Shown: positions 45,262 to 57,831 of the stretch, piece after piece
Layout of the letters: every line of letters starts with the position of its first letter
Position numbering within the stretch: position 1 is the first letter of the stretch
NCBI RefSeq assembly: GCF_963678635.1
Contig: NC_087065.1
Span: 32,859,679 to 32,923,678, forward strand
DNA length: 64,000 bases
DNA from: Symsagittifera roscoffensis
Taxonomy: Eukaryota; Xenacoelomorpha; Acoela; Convolutidae
Direction: 5' to 3'
The notes under the pieces: model-generated
Database searches by the model: none
What the model was told of the DNA's origin: nothing
Seen by the model: only the letters and a program-made list of their open reading frames with translations
Translations under genes and position numbers: made by a program

Positions 45262-45506
45262 TCGGAACTTCAATACGGCTGCATAAATTCTCCAAGGAGA
45301 CCCGTAGTTATTTTTTGGCTGATTCAGCACTATATTCAAATTTGTAATTTTCTGAAAAAAAAAACGTCGTTGGTGAGCAAAATTTGCGAGAAAAAATATC
45401 TGACGAAATTTTTTTTTATAGATTTTACCATTTTGTGGTGAATCAGCCAAAACAGTACTACGGTCCTCCTTGGAGAATCTATCCAGCCGTACTGAAGTTC
45501 TGTGTC
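45262..45506. repeat. Foldback (inverted repeat) element
   Basis: The left arm 45262-45330 (ACTTCAATACGGCTGCATAA, TTCTCCAAGGAGACCCGTAG, GGCTGATTCAGCAC) is the imperfect complement of the right arm 45435-45505 (GTGGTGAATCAGCCAAAACA, CTACGGTCCTCCTTGGAGAA, CCAGCCGTACTGAAGTTC), with about 100 bp between. A MITE-like non-autonomous element is likely. Duplicated at 57587-57831. Confidence 0.85.
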
Positions 45507-47906
45507 CAGATGTCAAAGAAACGTAGAAGGTTTTGTTTGAGAAGAAATTTAATTTTGAAGTTAAGCAAGCAGTTTTATCCCCATTTCTTGTCAAACTGTT
45601 ATCCGGCTCCAAAATTTTCAGAACTCAGAAATGCTTGGATTTTTCATTGGAAACTAAGATATGTGTGAGAAAAAATTCAAAATATTATTCAACTATATCC
45701 ATAAGCTTTCTCATTTTTTTGTCTTAAAAAAAGTTAGGCCCTGAAAAGATTTTGTACAGCAATAAGCAGTTTAAAAAGTCAAACTAAAATAAATAGATCA
45801 ATGAGAAACTATCAGCATTGTATAATGTTGTTACTGAATTAATTTACATTATGTGTAAGGATGCAGTTATTCGATTTATAGGAAACTTGCACATGTTAAT
45901 TCTTTACGAAAAATATACGAAACTTTCATATGCTAGACGTTATTCATCTTCCTCTAGCAGAAGATAAAAAGAATGGAATCTGAAGGAACTCTACAAGTTC
46001 CAGTTAAATTATAAGTTTTTGCGGAATCTTTTGCCGATAATTTTTTGTTAAATAGGATCTACTTGGTCTTTTTCTGCTCAAAAAACCAAAAAAAAAAGTT
46101 TTTCCAATCGAGCAATCAACGCCCGATGCTCTCTTCTATCCTCGCTTGTAGAGAGTAAAAATTTGGTAGACATGGGATTTTTTTTTTCATCTGTGTCTGA
46201 CTTAAAAGATTTGAATCTGATTTCACGAAAAAATTAATTTATTTTATAAAAATTAGCCACTTTGCAGTTATCTTACATTTAAAAATGTGCAACAGGTATT
46301 AAACTGTCGAAACTTGAAAGCTCCAAGTACATTCTTTGTTTGAGTAACGAAAAGATTTATTATTGATCTACCCTGAAGTCAGTAGTAGTATTCCGGAGAT
46401 TCAATTACCCAATATTCAACGCCGTTTTTCTAGTTGTTGCTAAAAAATACAAATTGAATACATTAAGTATAAAAAAACTAAATAATCTTAAAAACTTAAA
46501 ATTTCAGACAAACTTTGATCAAAAAACATCTCAAAAAGAGCATTTGATTGTCTTTTTCCAAAAACATCTCCGTTATTTGCTTGAAAAAAACTGGAAAACA
46601 TACCAAAAACAATCAAAATGTTTATTTTTGGTCCCATTTTGTCCATATTAACAAATGATTGTTTTTTTCTCAAAACCATCTAGTCTGTTATGTACTTCAA
46701 GTAAAATTGGAAAATATCTCAAGTCGCCAGCTTTATCCGCTAAACTCTGGCTAATTTAACTTTTCAGCTGCATCGTGTAGTGAAGCAAATTCAAAAATCA
46801 GAAGAAAAAAAACTTTCGAAACTTTTCCATAGGAATATATCTGGAAAACTTCGTTGAATTTGGTTGCTTTTTGTATTTAAACACATGGACGACAATAGCA
46901 AGCTGTATCTAATGAAACAGTTTTCCGACCAACTCGATCAATTTCAAACTCTCTGACCTGAAACTGTTGATTGTCGAAAAAGCTTTCCTAAAATAATCAC
47001 CCGTAAACCGACGATATTGTATTATTTTCAGCTGCTATTCTCCTCATTGGAGCTTTTTCCTACCTCACAACTGCTTTCGAACTGTTTTTGAGCCAACATC
47101 TTTTTCAGATAGTGTGAGTATTTTGTGTCCGACAACAATTTTTTCAATCTCTTGAGTTACAAATCCAAACAAAACCGCTCCAGTTTCTTATATGAAGCTG
47201 GAACTGAAAGCTTTTTAAATCAGGGGATAGCAGCTCTCGCAAGAATTTTGCAAGAGCAGGAAATCTTCTTTCACGCTGTCCTCTTCCACGCTGTCGGGTC
47301 TCACTATTTTTCAAGATAATTCAGCCATTGACGGTCTTGTTTATCAAAATAAACAAACTGCGAGGGGTGGTCAGTTTGGACTGACATGATTCTTTTCAAA
47401 TTTTTGATTTGAGCGTGCATGACAAATAACTGTTTTTTTTCGCAACAGCTGAAAAGAGCAAAAATCAGACCAACAATTTTTGCTTTTAAAAAGAGAGAAA
47501 AACGCACAAGGAAGTTATAAAATCGATCGAATTGAGAACCACGGGAACTAAAAAAGAAGACACTCCAAGGTGTTACAATTGTGTAGCTACGATCACTACA
47601 GAGCGTATCCCGCGAAACAGGAGGGCTAACGGACTTACCACCCTTCACGATCGTGAAGAATACGCTTCTTCCCGCGGGTTCAGGAAGTCGGAAGGGTACC
47701 GGAGAGAAACTCTAAACAGTTTTTAAAAAACGTTCAGCTTTCCGGAATGGCCCGAAAGGAATTTAAACTAAAATCTGATTCAATTTCTGATAATGAGAAG
47801 CTAGTGGTTGAGGAAAAGGGTCTATCCCTCTCCGATGGATATGATGATTTCATCATTTGAACAGAAACAAAAAAAATGATAATAATGTACTAACCCAACC
47901 TGTTTT
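45507..47906. other. Host flank, no intact gene; possible gag zinc-knuckle relic near 47.5-47.8 kb
   Basis: AT-rich sequence with short frames. Near 47530-47760 (plus strand) a GC-richer stretch reads DTPRCYNC, followed by a short frame MARKEFKLKSDSISDNEKLV; it resembles the Cys pair of a gag zinc knuckle but lacks the later His/Cys in frame. Its duplicate lies at 59855-60085. Confidence 0.35.
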
Positions 47907-47912
47907 GTCCTA
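47907..47912 (+). other. Duplication junction insert
   Basis: Six bases (GTCCTA) belong to neither unit and equal the sequence at 47915-47920, two bases away. This is a templated insertion at the junction. Confidence 0.85.
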
Positions 47913-48284
47913 ATGTCCTAAAAATTTAACTCTTGTTAGAAAGAAGTGTGATTTATTGGGAGCGGCCTTCAGATTTTTGTTCTGAAGTATTTTATGATAG
48001 TGTTCTAAAACTGTAAACATTTTTTCTTTGGTTTGTGATTGCATAAAAACATCATCTAAATAGGGGATTGCGTTTTTCTTGAGTATTAGTGGTTTAAAAA
48101 TTTTACTCATTAAAGCTGAAAATGCTGCTGGTCCTATGGATATTCCACAGAATAAGCGATTAAATTCATTTTGTTGATTTCCAATAACAAATTGTGTTAA
48201 ACGTCGTGATTGTTCATCTAGTGGCTTTTGATTGTATGCACTATTCATATCTGCGGTTGTAAAGTATTTTCCATTTATCTTTGT
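47913..48284 (-). pseudogene. Truncated reverse transcriptase core (unit 2)
   Basis: Contains TADM and PYLDDVF and ends at VKFLGH, where the duplication junction cuts it. The frame runs into junction sequence at 47912. In-frame TAA at 48287-48285 separates it from the fingers region as in unit 1. Confidence 0.93.
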
Positions 48285-49215
48285 TTAGATAACTTGTTTT
48301 GGTTCAATAGGCCAATTGCATTTCGATTCATCAATTAGTGAATTGAGGTATCTAGCGTCTAAAACTATTTTTAATGATTCACCTTTTGCTAGAATGATAA
48401 CAGGGTTGATAAAATTGTTACCTTTTGGTTGTTCTTCTTTATTTACTGGCGAGATAATTTTGTATTGTTCTAAAATATCAAAAAATCTATTTACTTTGCC
48501 GTGTAAATGAATTGGTACTTTACTAGCTCTTTGTTTTTTGAAAACTGCGTCAGGTTTTAACCAGAGATGTAGTGATGAACTGATTTTTCCAACGTCAGAT
48601 TTTGATGTTGCGTAGACTGTTGAATATTTTAACAGTTGTTTTGCCAATTTATCAAATTCGATTTGTGTAATTTGTGAGTGTTCAAAATTAAACATCGTTG
48701 AAAATTTTTGTTGTTCTTTTGTGTAATTTGTTATATTGAACGTTGGTTTAAAATATGGTGTTTTTGTGAAATAATCTGTGTTTCTCTTTTCATTGCTTAT
48801 TATGTTATTTATAGATAATTCTTCGTCAAGAATTGTGGATTGGCAAATATCTAATAATTGGAATATATTATTTACGCGGTATGCTACTTCATGTATGGGT
48901 GAGATTGTAGCGTTTGTTATGCAATATCCTAAAAGTCCTAAGGGTAATGTTACTTGATACGGTGTATTGTTATACACGTGTAACGAAATGATGTCGGAAT
49001 TCGTGTTTTTCAAATATTTTATAGATGAGATCGTGATTTTGAAAAACTTGTGAATAGGTTTAAATTCAAAGTCTGACATAAAAAGTTGTTGTTTAATTTG
49101 ACTTTTATCATACTGGTGAACTTGTTTTATTGAAAAATTATATATTTTTCCTGATAATGGTTTCAGGTGTTTCCGTTGTTGGTTATAAATTGGATAAAAT
49201 TTTGAGAAAAATGGT
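48285..49215 (-). pseudogene. RT fingers region (unit 2)
   Basis: Identical in translation to the unit 1 fragment at 35960-36890. Same upstream T7-run frame change and same terminal TAA. Confidence 0.9.
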
Positions 49216-49232
49216 GGTTGTTTGTTTAATCT

Positions 49233-49760
49233 TTAAAAAAATGTTAGAGCTGTATTTTTTGTTTTTGTGTACTTATCTTTGATTAGTATTTTACTATTTA
49301 AGATGTTGATTGTTGGTATATATTTTGATATAAATGGTATGCCAATGATATTGTGCTTAATATCAGTAATATGAAATATTTGTTTAAATGGTTTGTTTAG
49401 AATTTTTCTTTGCTCCATTTTTCTTGTGGGGAGAAGGAATAATTGGATTTTTCCGTAATTTACTAATGTTGATCCTTGTGCTGTGGCTAGTTTACTAGAG
49501 GTTGCAAGAGGCGTTAATTTTGGATGTAATGTTTTGATTTCATTCCATGTGGGAATATTAATTATGTTTGATTCTGCTCCTGAATCAATTAAAAAATCAA
49601 TTTCAAGATCTGGTGGTTGAAATTCTTTGTTTCTTGGACTTTCTAAGAGAAATGGTATTGTCCAAATTTTTTCTCTGTGTTGTTCTTTTTGTATATTTTG
49701 ATAAATATGATTTGTGTTTGAACATTTTGTTTTGTCTTTTTCATCGGGTTCAATTACCAT
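49233..49760 (-). CDS. Retroelement aspartic protease (unit 2)
   Basis: Same 175-residue protease with DSGAES at 59-64. Differs from the unit 1 copy at 49468 (Lys to Thr in TAQGSTLVNYG), one of the few differences between the duplicated units. Confidence 0.9.
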   Translation of the reverse strand: MVIEPDEKDKTKCSNTNHIYQNIQKEQHREKIWTIPFLLESPRNKEFQPPDLEIDFLIDSGAESNIINIPTWNEIKTLHPKLTPLATSSKLATAQGSTLVNYGKIQLFLLPTRKMEQRKILNKPFKQIFHITDIKHNIIGIPFISKYIPTINILNSKILIKDKYTKTKNTALTFF

Positions 49761-50805
49761 GTAATTTCGTTTACTTCTTGTGCAGTTTGTGTAGTATCGA
49801 TGGGTTCAATATAATAATTGTGAAGGAGTTCCAATTGATTTTCATATATATGTGATGTAAAAGGTTGTTCATATATGACAGGTTCGTAGTCATTTTCGAC
49901 TGTTATCATATTTACAGAGATGGTATTTTCTGTATCACTTTCTGTATCTGATGATCCACAGTTTATATGATTTAGTTGTAGTTCGTTACTTCCTGTGTCA
50001 TCAATACCTGGGGGGTCTGATGTTGTTTCTTCATTGTTTTGTTTTTGATTAATATGTCTTTGATGTTTTGGTGAACTACTTCTGTATCGATGTTTAGAAT
50101 TATGATACTGGTTATTATTCCTATGTGGTGACTGGGAATAATTTCTATATCGATTATTGTAACTTGAATTTCGATTTTGTGAATTATTCCGTGATCTGTT
50201 TTGATAATTATCATTTGATCTGTGATAGTTTGATCTATTATATGAATTATTTCTTGATCGATTGTTCGGGTATTTCTGATTTCGATTGTTTGAATAACTT
50301 CTATTTCTATTATGTGAATAGTTTCTATTTCTGTTGTATGATGAATTTCGTGATTGATTATTGGAATAGTGTCTATGCCTTGGGTTTGATTGGGAACTGG
50401 ATCCGGAAACAAATTGTGTTGTATTGGAATTTGATCGTGAATAGTTATTTAGGTTATTTTGGCTATTCGATCGATTATATCTATTTTGTGAAGTATATCG
50501 CATATTTCTTCGTTCTGGTGATCTTCCTCTATAACTTGAGTTATATGGTGATTGATTCCTTGTGTAATTGGTGTTGTTCAGAAGTGGTTTTCCTGAACTG
50601 TTATTACTGTATATGTTTTTGTTTGGTAGATTTTGATCTTTTTTCATATATTGATAGAACGATTTATTTGGTTCTTTATGCTTTTGAGGTCTATTCTGAT
50701 TATCTTGTTGTTTTTGTCTACATTCGGAAATACTGTGTCCGTATCGTCGGCAATAATTACATCATTTTTTGAAGGATGGTTTGCCTTTAAAATTTGGATG
50801 TTGTT
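49754..50805 (-). pseudogene. Gag nucleocapsid module 2 (unit 2)
   Basis: Copy of 37429-38480, with the same TGA before the CCHC knuckle and the same Asn/Arg/Ser/Tyr-rich low-complexity domain. Confidence 0.85.
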
Positions 50806-51754
50806 TCTTCATTTGTTTGCACTTGATTAATGTGTCTTTGATGTTTTGGTGTGCTACTTCTGTATCTATGTTTAGAATCATGATAATGGTTATTATTCCT
50901 GTGTGGTTACTGGGAATAATTTCTATATCGATCATTGTAACTTGAATTTCGATTTTGTGAATTATTTCGTGATCTGTTTTGATAATTATCATTTGATCTG
51001 TGATAGTTTGATCTATTAAATGAATTATTTCTTGATCGCTTGTTCGGGTAATTCTGATTTCGATTGTTCGAATAACTTCTATTTCTATAATGTGAATAGT
51101 TTCTATTTCTGTTGTATGATGAGTTTCGTGATTGATTATTGTAATAGTGTTGATTCCTTGGATTTGATTGGGAACTGGATCTAGAAACAAATTGTGTTGC
51201 ATTGGAATTTGATCTTGAATAGTTATTTTGACTATTTGATCGGTTATAATTATTTTGTCAAGAATTTTGTGTATTTCTTCGTTCTGGTGATCTTCCTCTA
51301 TAACTTGAGTTATATGGTGATTGATTCCTTGTATAATTGGTGTTGTTCGGAAGTGGTTTTCCTGAACTGTTATTACTATTTATATTTTTGTTTGGTAGAT
51401 TTTGATCTTTTTTCATATATTGATAGAACGATTTATTTGGTTCTTTATGCTTTTGAGGTCTATTCTGATTATCTTGTTGTTTTTGTCTACATTCGGTAAT
51501 ACTGTGTCCGTATCGTCGGCAATAATTACATCATTTTTTGAAGGATGGTTCGCCTTTAAAATTTGGATGTTTTTCATAGATATTTAGTATTTCAGTGATT
51601 TTTTCAATTAGGTCTGTATCTGATTCTTGTATGTTATTTATATGTGTAGTGTTTGTTTCAATTCGATTAACATATTGTAGTTTTAGATTTTCCGTTTCTT
51701 CGAGTTTCATTGTGATTTCCGCTTGTTCTAGTTTATCTACTAGTTTTCGAAAAT
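50806..51754 (-). pseudogene. Gag coiled coil and nucleocapsid module 1 (unit 2)
   Basis: Copy of 38481-39429. At 50862 it has a Tyr codon where unit 1 (38537) has a TAG, so one stop is private to unit 1 and arose after, or during, the duplication. Confidence 0.8.
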
Positions 51755-52594
51755 CTAAATCTGGTTCTCGAAATGAGGAAGGATGAGATGCTCTCTTTTT
51801 ATTGCTATTTTCCTTAATTGAGGTGTTAAGGTCATCATTAAAATTTCTGTCATTTTTGTATTTTTATAGTCATGTGTATTAAGTGAATATGCTTTTCGAA
51901 CTAGTGTTTCGTTCCGCACTGCTAATTGTTTGATAGTTTCATTCGGTAATCTGCGAATTTCATTACATAAAATTCTTTGGTGTTGTTTTTTTCTTTCGGA
52001 GTCAAACATTTTTGAAAATTCTTGTGTAAATCTTTTCCAGTCTGATTTTATTTCTATAGGTATTACTGAAAACCATTTTTGAGCTGCGCCATCTAAGGTT
52101 GTTTGTATCAGTGCTGTTCGTCTATGTATATAATTTTGATGTAGTGGCGTATTAATTGGTTCAGGTCCTATATTTAAAATTAAATTTGCTGTTACTGCAT
52201 TTAGATAATCTTCTACAGAATATTCAGGGTCTGTTCCTGTGAATACCATCAGTGGTTTATTGGATGATATTGATGATCCACCCATGAGGTATGGATTCAT
52301 TGTCATCTGTAGTGATTCTGCGGCATTTGGCATTTGCGAAAAATTTGAAAGTTGATTTTTTGTTATTTCGTGTTGCTGAAGGTAATATGGAAGCGGTATT
52401 TCATTTTGCATTTGAGTTGGTTGATAAGAATGCATTGACATTGGATTTTGTGGTTGTATTGGTTGAAAAGATTGTGTGTTAAATGGGTTTTGTATATGCA
52501 TTTGTTGTGGATTTTGTACATCTGTTGGGTTTTGTGGGTAAATTTTTATATTTCGAGATGGTTGAGGTTGTCGTGGTCTTTGTGTGCAATATTC
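51755..52594 (-). pseudogene. Gag capsid domain (unit 2)
   Basis: Copy of 39430-40269 with the same capsid motifs and flanking stop and frame change. Confidence 0.9.
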
Positions 52595-54507
52595 TTATGT
52601 ATATGGTGCAAAAGTATCTGGTTGGTGATAATCATCTTCATCGGATAATAAATAGTTTGTATTAAATTGCGTATGTTGGATATTTTTATTTTGTTGAAAG
52701 AATGGGTAATTCTCAGTATAATCCTGTGTAGGTTGTGGATTATCTGGAAAATTTACTGAATTTGTCAATGTTTTCGGGAGATTCCAATAATGAGAACATA
52801 GGTGATTTAAATTTTGTGTGTTTTTTCGGGGAGGTTGATTTGTTCCTGGTTTGTGAGCGTAATTATAATTGTGTTCTGCAAAGGTGTTTCTTGTGAATGA
52901 TTTTCGTATTTTTGACGGTATTGTCATTGGTCTATACGTTTGATAATCCATATGTGAATATTTTGGAGCAACCGAAGGTTTAACGGTTGATTGTAAGGTT
53001 ACTTGTGCCAGTGAAGTATTTGTATTTCTTGGTGTTGTCAAATTGGGTGTACTGATGAAATACTTTGTTGTGTAGTTGTTGTTGTTTGGACGATTTTTTC
53101 ATTTATGAAGTGTGATGGTGTTTGAATATCTTGTTGTGTAAAATTTCTAGTTCCATTAAGGTTCTCATTGTGTATGACGGTCGAATTTAAACTATTATTT
53201 TGCGTATCAGGTAAAAATGTATTGTAGTTTAATGGTGTTGCATCAATGGTTAATGGTATTACTTTTACATAATCTCTGTGATAAGATATTGTACTTATTG
53301 CTTGACTTGAGATAGCTCGTCGGATATTTATAAATGTAGGATGAGACCATTCAGGGTCCCAAACGTAGTCTGATTGTTCTGAAAGGGCAGTGTCATCATT
53401 TGTATTTTGAGGTCTGAAATTTTTTCTTGCTTGTGAAATTGAATCTAAATTATGTGTGAAATAATCTATTATAAACCAGGCTAAAATTTTTTGTAAATCA
53501 TGTTTAATTTGTTGTGAAACATCATCTTTAGTGAAATTTTCTTTAATTATATGTGGAAATGTTGAAAATAATGCGATTTCATTTCGTACTTTTCTATGTT
53601 TGGATGTTTCAGTTGGCGAGATACTTTGAAATTCTGTTTTTTCTAATATAGATATATAAGTATATATTATTGCAAAAACTTCGTTAGTGAATATGGAGTT
53701 TGCTCTTTGTGAATTATGATATTGTATGCTTTTGATATATTCTAGGAATACTTTTGAAAATTCTAATTCAATACCATCTGTTTGAATTACATATTTACGA
53801 TGGTCTAAATTGGGTGTGCTGAATTCTATGGTGTAGATTCCATATTGTTGTGTTAGGTTACATATGTCTTTCAAATAATGTTCAATAATTTGTCTTGTGA
53901 TTTTTTATCTGGGAATTCTGCTTTGCATGGACTGATTCCGGGTTCAAACAAATTTGCAAGTAAGTTCTTGCAAAAATCATGTTGTCCTCTATCATCGGGT
54001 GAATCTATAAGAAAGGGGTAAACTGCTTCGTCATCTGGACTATTGTCACTTTGAGTGTGGCTCATTTTTTTGTTTGATGACTGTTAATATATAGCTATTA
54101 ATGTGTCTAATTGGTTGATTCCAATTATACAGGTGTACTGGTTTGTGTTTGTATTGCTTTTTTATTCTTCTTTTTCCTCTTTTTGATGAATTTGAAGTTG
54201 TTTCTGAGTCGGAAAAATATAATTGATCGTAAATGGGACAATTTTTATCAATTGATTTTTTTAATTTGTAGAGTTCATCTAAACTGCTGGCTTCTGATTC
54301 AGAAAATGCGTTTCTATTTTTTGAAAATCTTTTTTGTGTGATTTGTCTTTGTTTGTTTATAATTTTTCTTTTTATTGTTTGTCGTTTTGTTCTAATGTAT
54401 CCAACTGTTTGTGTATGAGGTGTGATTACAAGATCGTATTTTTTGTTATCTATTTCACAGTTGTGTAAAACGATTGTTTGCTTATTTCCTAAATTTTTGA
54501 ATGACAT
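52595..54507 (-). pseudogene. Gag-linked upstream segments A-D (unit 2)
   Basis: Copies of the four upstream segments: D 52595-53040, C 53038-53895, B 53871-54065, A 54046-54507. The same one-base frame changes are present, so they predate the duplication. Confidence 0.6.
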
Positions 54508-55796
54508 AAGGTTTAGGATGAAGGATGCAAAAAGTTGTTAGTTACTTATATTTTCTTAGACTGTTAATCCTTACGATTTTTTGGTTAGCTTAGCCTGGGT
54601 CTTTTTATTCAGGGTTGGAGAGAAAAGTATATCAATTGCGAAGAATGAATTCTTTTTTTCTCGTGGCTAGTCTAAGCTAAGGTGTTAACTTACTTAATCT
54701 TGCTTAGGGGTAGTGATTGTGTTCAAGGGTTGGAGAATAGTAAATCGATCCACAAGGTTCAGGTATAATTAGAACGCAAGTAGTTCGTTAGATACTATTT
54801 TAAACTTACTAAGTCTAAGATCTATCCTGGGTCTGGTAAGAGGAGGGTTCGAGTGAAGAATGAATAACCGAAGTTCTTCACTGTATATCTTAATTTGAAT
54901 GGTTAGTTTTATTAAAAAATATCTATTAATCTTGGGTCTTTTGGAAGGGTTGGATAGTGAATTGATGTTTGAGGTCGTTAGACACTTGCTAAGTGGGTGG
55001 GGGAAAACAAAATTGTTCTTTTTGATCCAAGGATAGGCCTTGATGATCAGGTTTTAAATTTAGTGAAATAGAAAACTAATTAAGATCCAAGGATAAGCCT
55101 TGATGATCTGAATTTTAAAATTAAATGAGTTTAAGTTTAAAATGGTTTAAGCTTATTTCAGAAAAAGATTTAGTTCTTTAACGATATTAGTGAGCTTATG
55201 ATTGCTGTTATGTTTAGGTGATGAAGCTGGGACAACAGATGACTTATGATTACTAACAATTTATTGTCATGCTACTAATTTTTTCATTTTCAATAAATAT
55301 TTTTCAAATATGTTTTATATAATACTGCAGAAATTAAGAAAACGATCTGAGATCTTTTTATCAATCGTTTTTGTACATTATTAATTTTGTTTTTTGTAAT
55401 TTTGGTATTGTACATTAATAATTTTGTACATTAATAATTTGTACATAAATGATCATGAAGATTGACTTCAAAATTTTATGTTTGCAAATGAAAATCTAAT
55501 TTCATTGTTAATAAGATTCTAAAAACAAAAGTTTGTGTTGGCTTTTGCCGTACAATCATAAAACTAAATGGTAAGTTTCTACTTTGTCGTATGTCATCTC
55601 TTGTCCGAGGTCTTCTTCCAATTCCGGGTAGTTCTATTAGTGTTCGGAATATCGGCTCTGATCTATTGAGTCGTAGAGACATTTCAATTAAATTATTATC
55701 GTATAACATTTTGAAAATGTTTTGTCTAATTTCTACTCTATTTTTGGTTAGTTATAAGCTATTAAGGTCTTATTCGAGACTTATGGTCGCACCAGA

Positions 55797-56220
55797 TGAG
55801 TTAGGACCGATGTGGTTAACTCATAGAGTATAGGGTACACCGAAATTTCGGATAGGGTACACCGTCTGCTCGTCATGCTATCTTATTTTCGGCCGGATAG
55901 ATTCGTGCAACTTCTTAGTCTAATACCGATCCTAATCTTACTCTTATACTTTCTAGTCTCAGGGTGTTTAACTAGTCTCTGATAGGCTCAATAGATCTAG
56001 GGTATACTGGTTTATTGCGGCTGCTGAAGTTCTCTTGGAGAGGCAACTAATTTCTAAGTTAAATTCAAATCTCTCTGGTGCTCAAATTACAAGTAATTTC
56101 AGCACTTACAAATAAGTGGGTTGTTAGTTAGATGGATTATGATTGGTTAATATTAAATATTTTACAGTGGTAAAATATCCAATTTATCCAATTATAAAAT
56201 GTAGTTTAGATCAGGTTCCA
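55797..56220 (-). repeat. 5' LTR (unit 2)
   Basis: Identical by eye to 43472-43895, including the 14-bp insertion; preceded on the plus strand by the duplicated primer-binding site (55777-55794) and leader (54508-55776). Confidence 0.95.
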
Positions 56221-56344
56221 CTTGCGCAGCAACATAACTAAAAGAAACACAGCCCACCGTTTCTCACGATAGTCTCGGAGAGAGTTGAGTGATATATAAC
56301 ATTAAAGTTCTTTTAGCCGTGACTCGGACAACATCGAAAAATTT

Positions 56345-56780
56345 CAAAAAAAAAATCTCACAGTGCTGAGAAAAACGGATTGGAATTTATTTGATTTTTC
56401 GCCTTGATTCGAGCCAATAAAGTGAGCGAGCAGCGACTTACAACAGCTTCATTCTTAAATAGCTTTAAAGCATACTAAAGCTCAATTCAGGTCATATAAT
56501 TTTAGTTTTACTCGAGGAAAATCAGTTTTCAAGCGCTTTTTGGAATCAAATTCAAAAAACCACAAAAAAATTTAAAAAATCTATTTTTAAAAACTTTTCT
56601 TGTACGTCTAGTCAATTTTCTACAATTTGTCCAATTTAATATGAATGCTGAACATGCCTAGCTTTTTGTTTTTCTTTCATATCTTTTTACCAGACCACGC
56701 CAAAAAACGAAACTAATTTGGAAAAAAAATTCTGGTAATTTTTAAGACTATGGTCGAAACATTATGTGCTACATGCACAA
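56345..56780 (+). repeat. Dispersed repeat R2 (unit 2 copy)
   Basis: Duplicate of 44020-44455. Confidence 0.6.
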
Positions 56781-57229
56781 AATTTCTAAATTTTTCATAC
56801 GACACAGGCTCACTAGTATTTCCTCACGGAGTTATTGACATGCAAACTGCGCTCTTGGAAAATTAATTTCAAATTTAATTTAATTAAGAACGAGTGAAAT
56901 CAAAACTTTAACAAGAAATGAGGGATAAAACTGCTTGATCATGATTAAAATAACCTTTTTCCCCATAGTAAACCATCAAAGTTTCGGTGACATCTGACAC
57001 TATAACCAGGAACTGAAAAACAAGATAAATTGAGAACAGAGCACCATAAGATGAAAAAAGCACTGTTGAGTGGGTAAACACAAATCGTTAAATAGAGATC
57101 AAAGTGAACAAAAACTCAAAAGGCTCAACAACAAAAAAGCACCTAAAGGTGGGGAAAAGGGAAATTAGATCTGAAAAATGAAACGATAAAACAGTTAGAG
57201 AAGACTCAAAATGATGGAATTTGACTGTC

Positions 57230-57560
57230 TATTCAAATCACATTTCTGATGTTTAATGTGATATGCCTCCGTGAAAAGAAGTACAAGCCAGGAGGAACTC
57301 TTCTCAACGACCTCCAAACACTCCAAGTGATCTTCGATGGATGTTCGAACGTCGTGCTTCATGAGGTGATCATAGATGACAGAAACTCCTCCAGACTATC
57401 AACTGACATATTCCCGGACCCTCTGGTGTAAATGTCGTCGAGTGACGCCCACATAACTAGAATTACAACCCGTTTCCGGACAACGAAAAAGGTACGTCAT
57501 GCTGCCACTATTGACCAGTTTTGGCTTCTTGTCCGGACTTCTGAGGATTTATATCAACTT
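57230..57560 (-). pseudogene. GIY-YIG endonuclease fragment (unit 2)
   Basis: Duplicate of 44905-45235 with the same TGA TAG pair. One difference at 57524 (G, versus A at 45199) lies just upstream of the domain. Confidence 0.6.
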
Positions 57561-57586
57561 GTTAGACGTTAGGATCAGCCTGGGAA

Positions 57587-57831
57587 TCGGAACTTCAATA
57601 CGGCTGCATAAATTCTCCAAGGAGACCCGTAGTTATTTTTTGGCTGATTCAGCACTATATTCAAATTTGTAATTTTCTGAAAAAAAAAACGTCGTTGGTG
57701 AGCAAAATTTGCGAGAAAAAATATCTGACGAAATTTTTTTTTATAGATTTTACCATTTTGTGGTGAATCAGCCAAAACAGTACTACGGTCCTCCTTGGAG
57801 AATCTATCCAGCCGTACTGAAGTTCTGTGTC
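57587..57831. repeat. Foldback element (unit 2)
   Basis: Duplicate of 45262-45506. Confidence 0.85.

Larger units (their letters stand above)
35588..47906 (+). repeat. Segmental tandem duplication, unit 1 (12,319 bp)
   Basis: Repeated at 47913-60231 with a constant offset of 12,325. Differences noticed: 37143 (T/G), 38537 (C/G) and 45199 (A/G). The left boundary lies inside the RT domain of the retroelement; the right boundary lies in host flank at TGTTTT. Confidence 0.97.
47913..56220 (-). mobile_element. Second, 3'-truncated copy of the giant retroelement
   Basis: Created by the segmental duplication, not by a second insertion: it carries the same stops and frame changes as the first copy and the same right flank. 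It keeps the 5' LTR (55797-56220), leader, gag, protease and RT up to just after the YLDD region. It lacks the RT thumb, RNase H, integrase, envelope region, unknown ORF and 3' LTR. Confidence 0.95.

Noticed and set aside
47530-47760. Zinc-knuckle gag gene on the plus strand
   Set aside because: Only one Cys pair is visible in frame; the His and third Cys are missing or out of frame. Kept only as a possible relic.
43470-56220. Two independent retroelement insertions sharing a target
   Set aside because: The second copy carries the same flank, the same stops and a truncated RT ending exactly at the duplication junction, so segmental duplication explains it.
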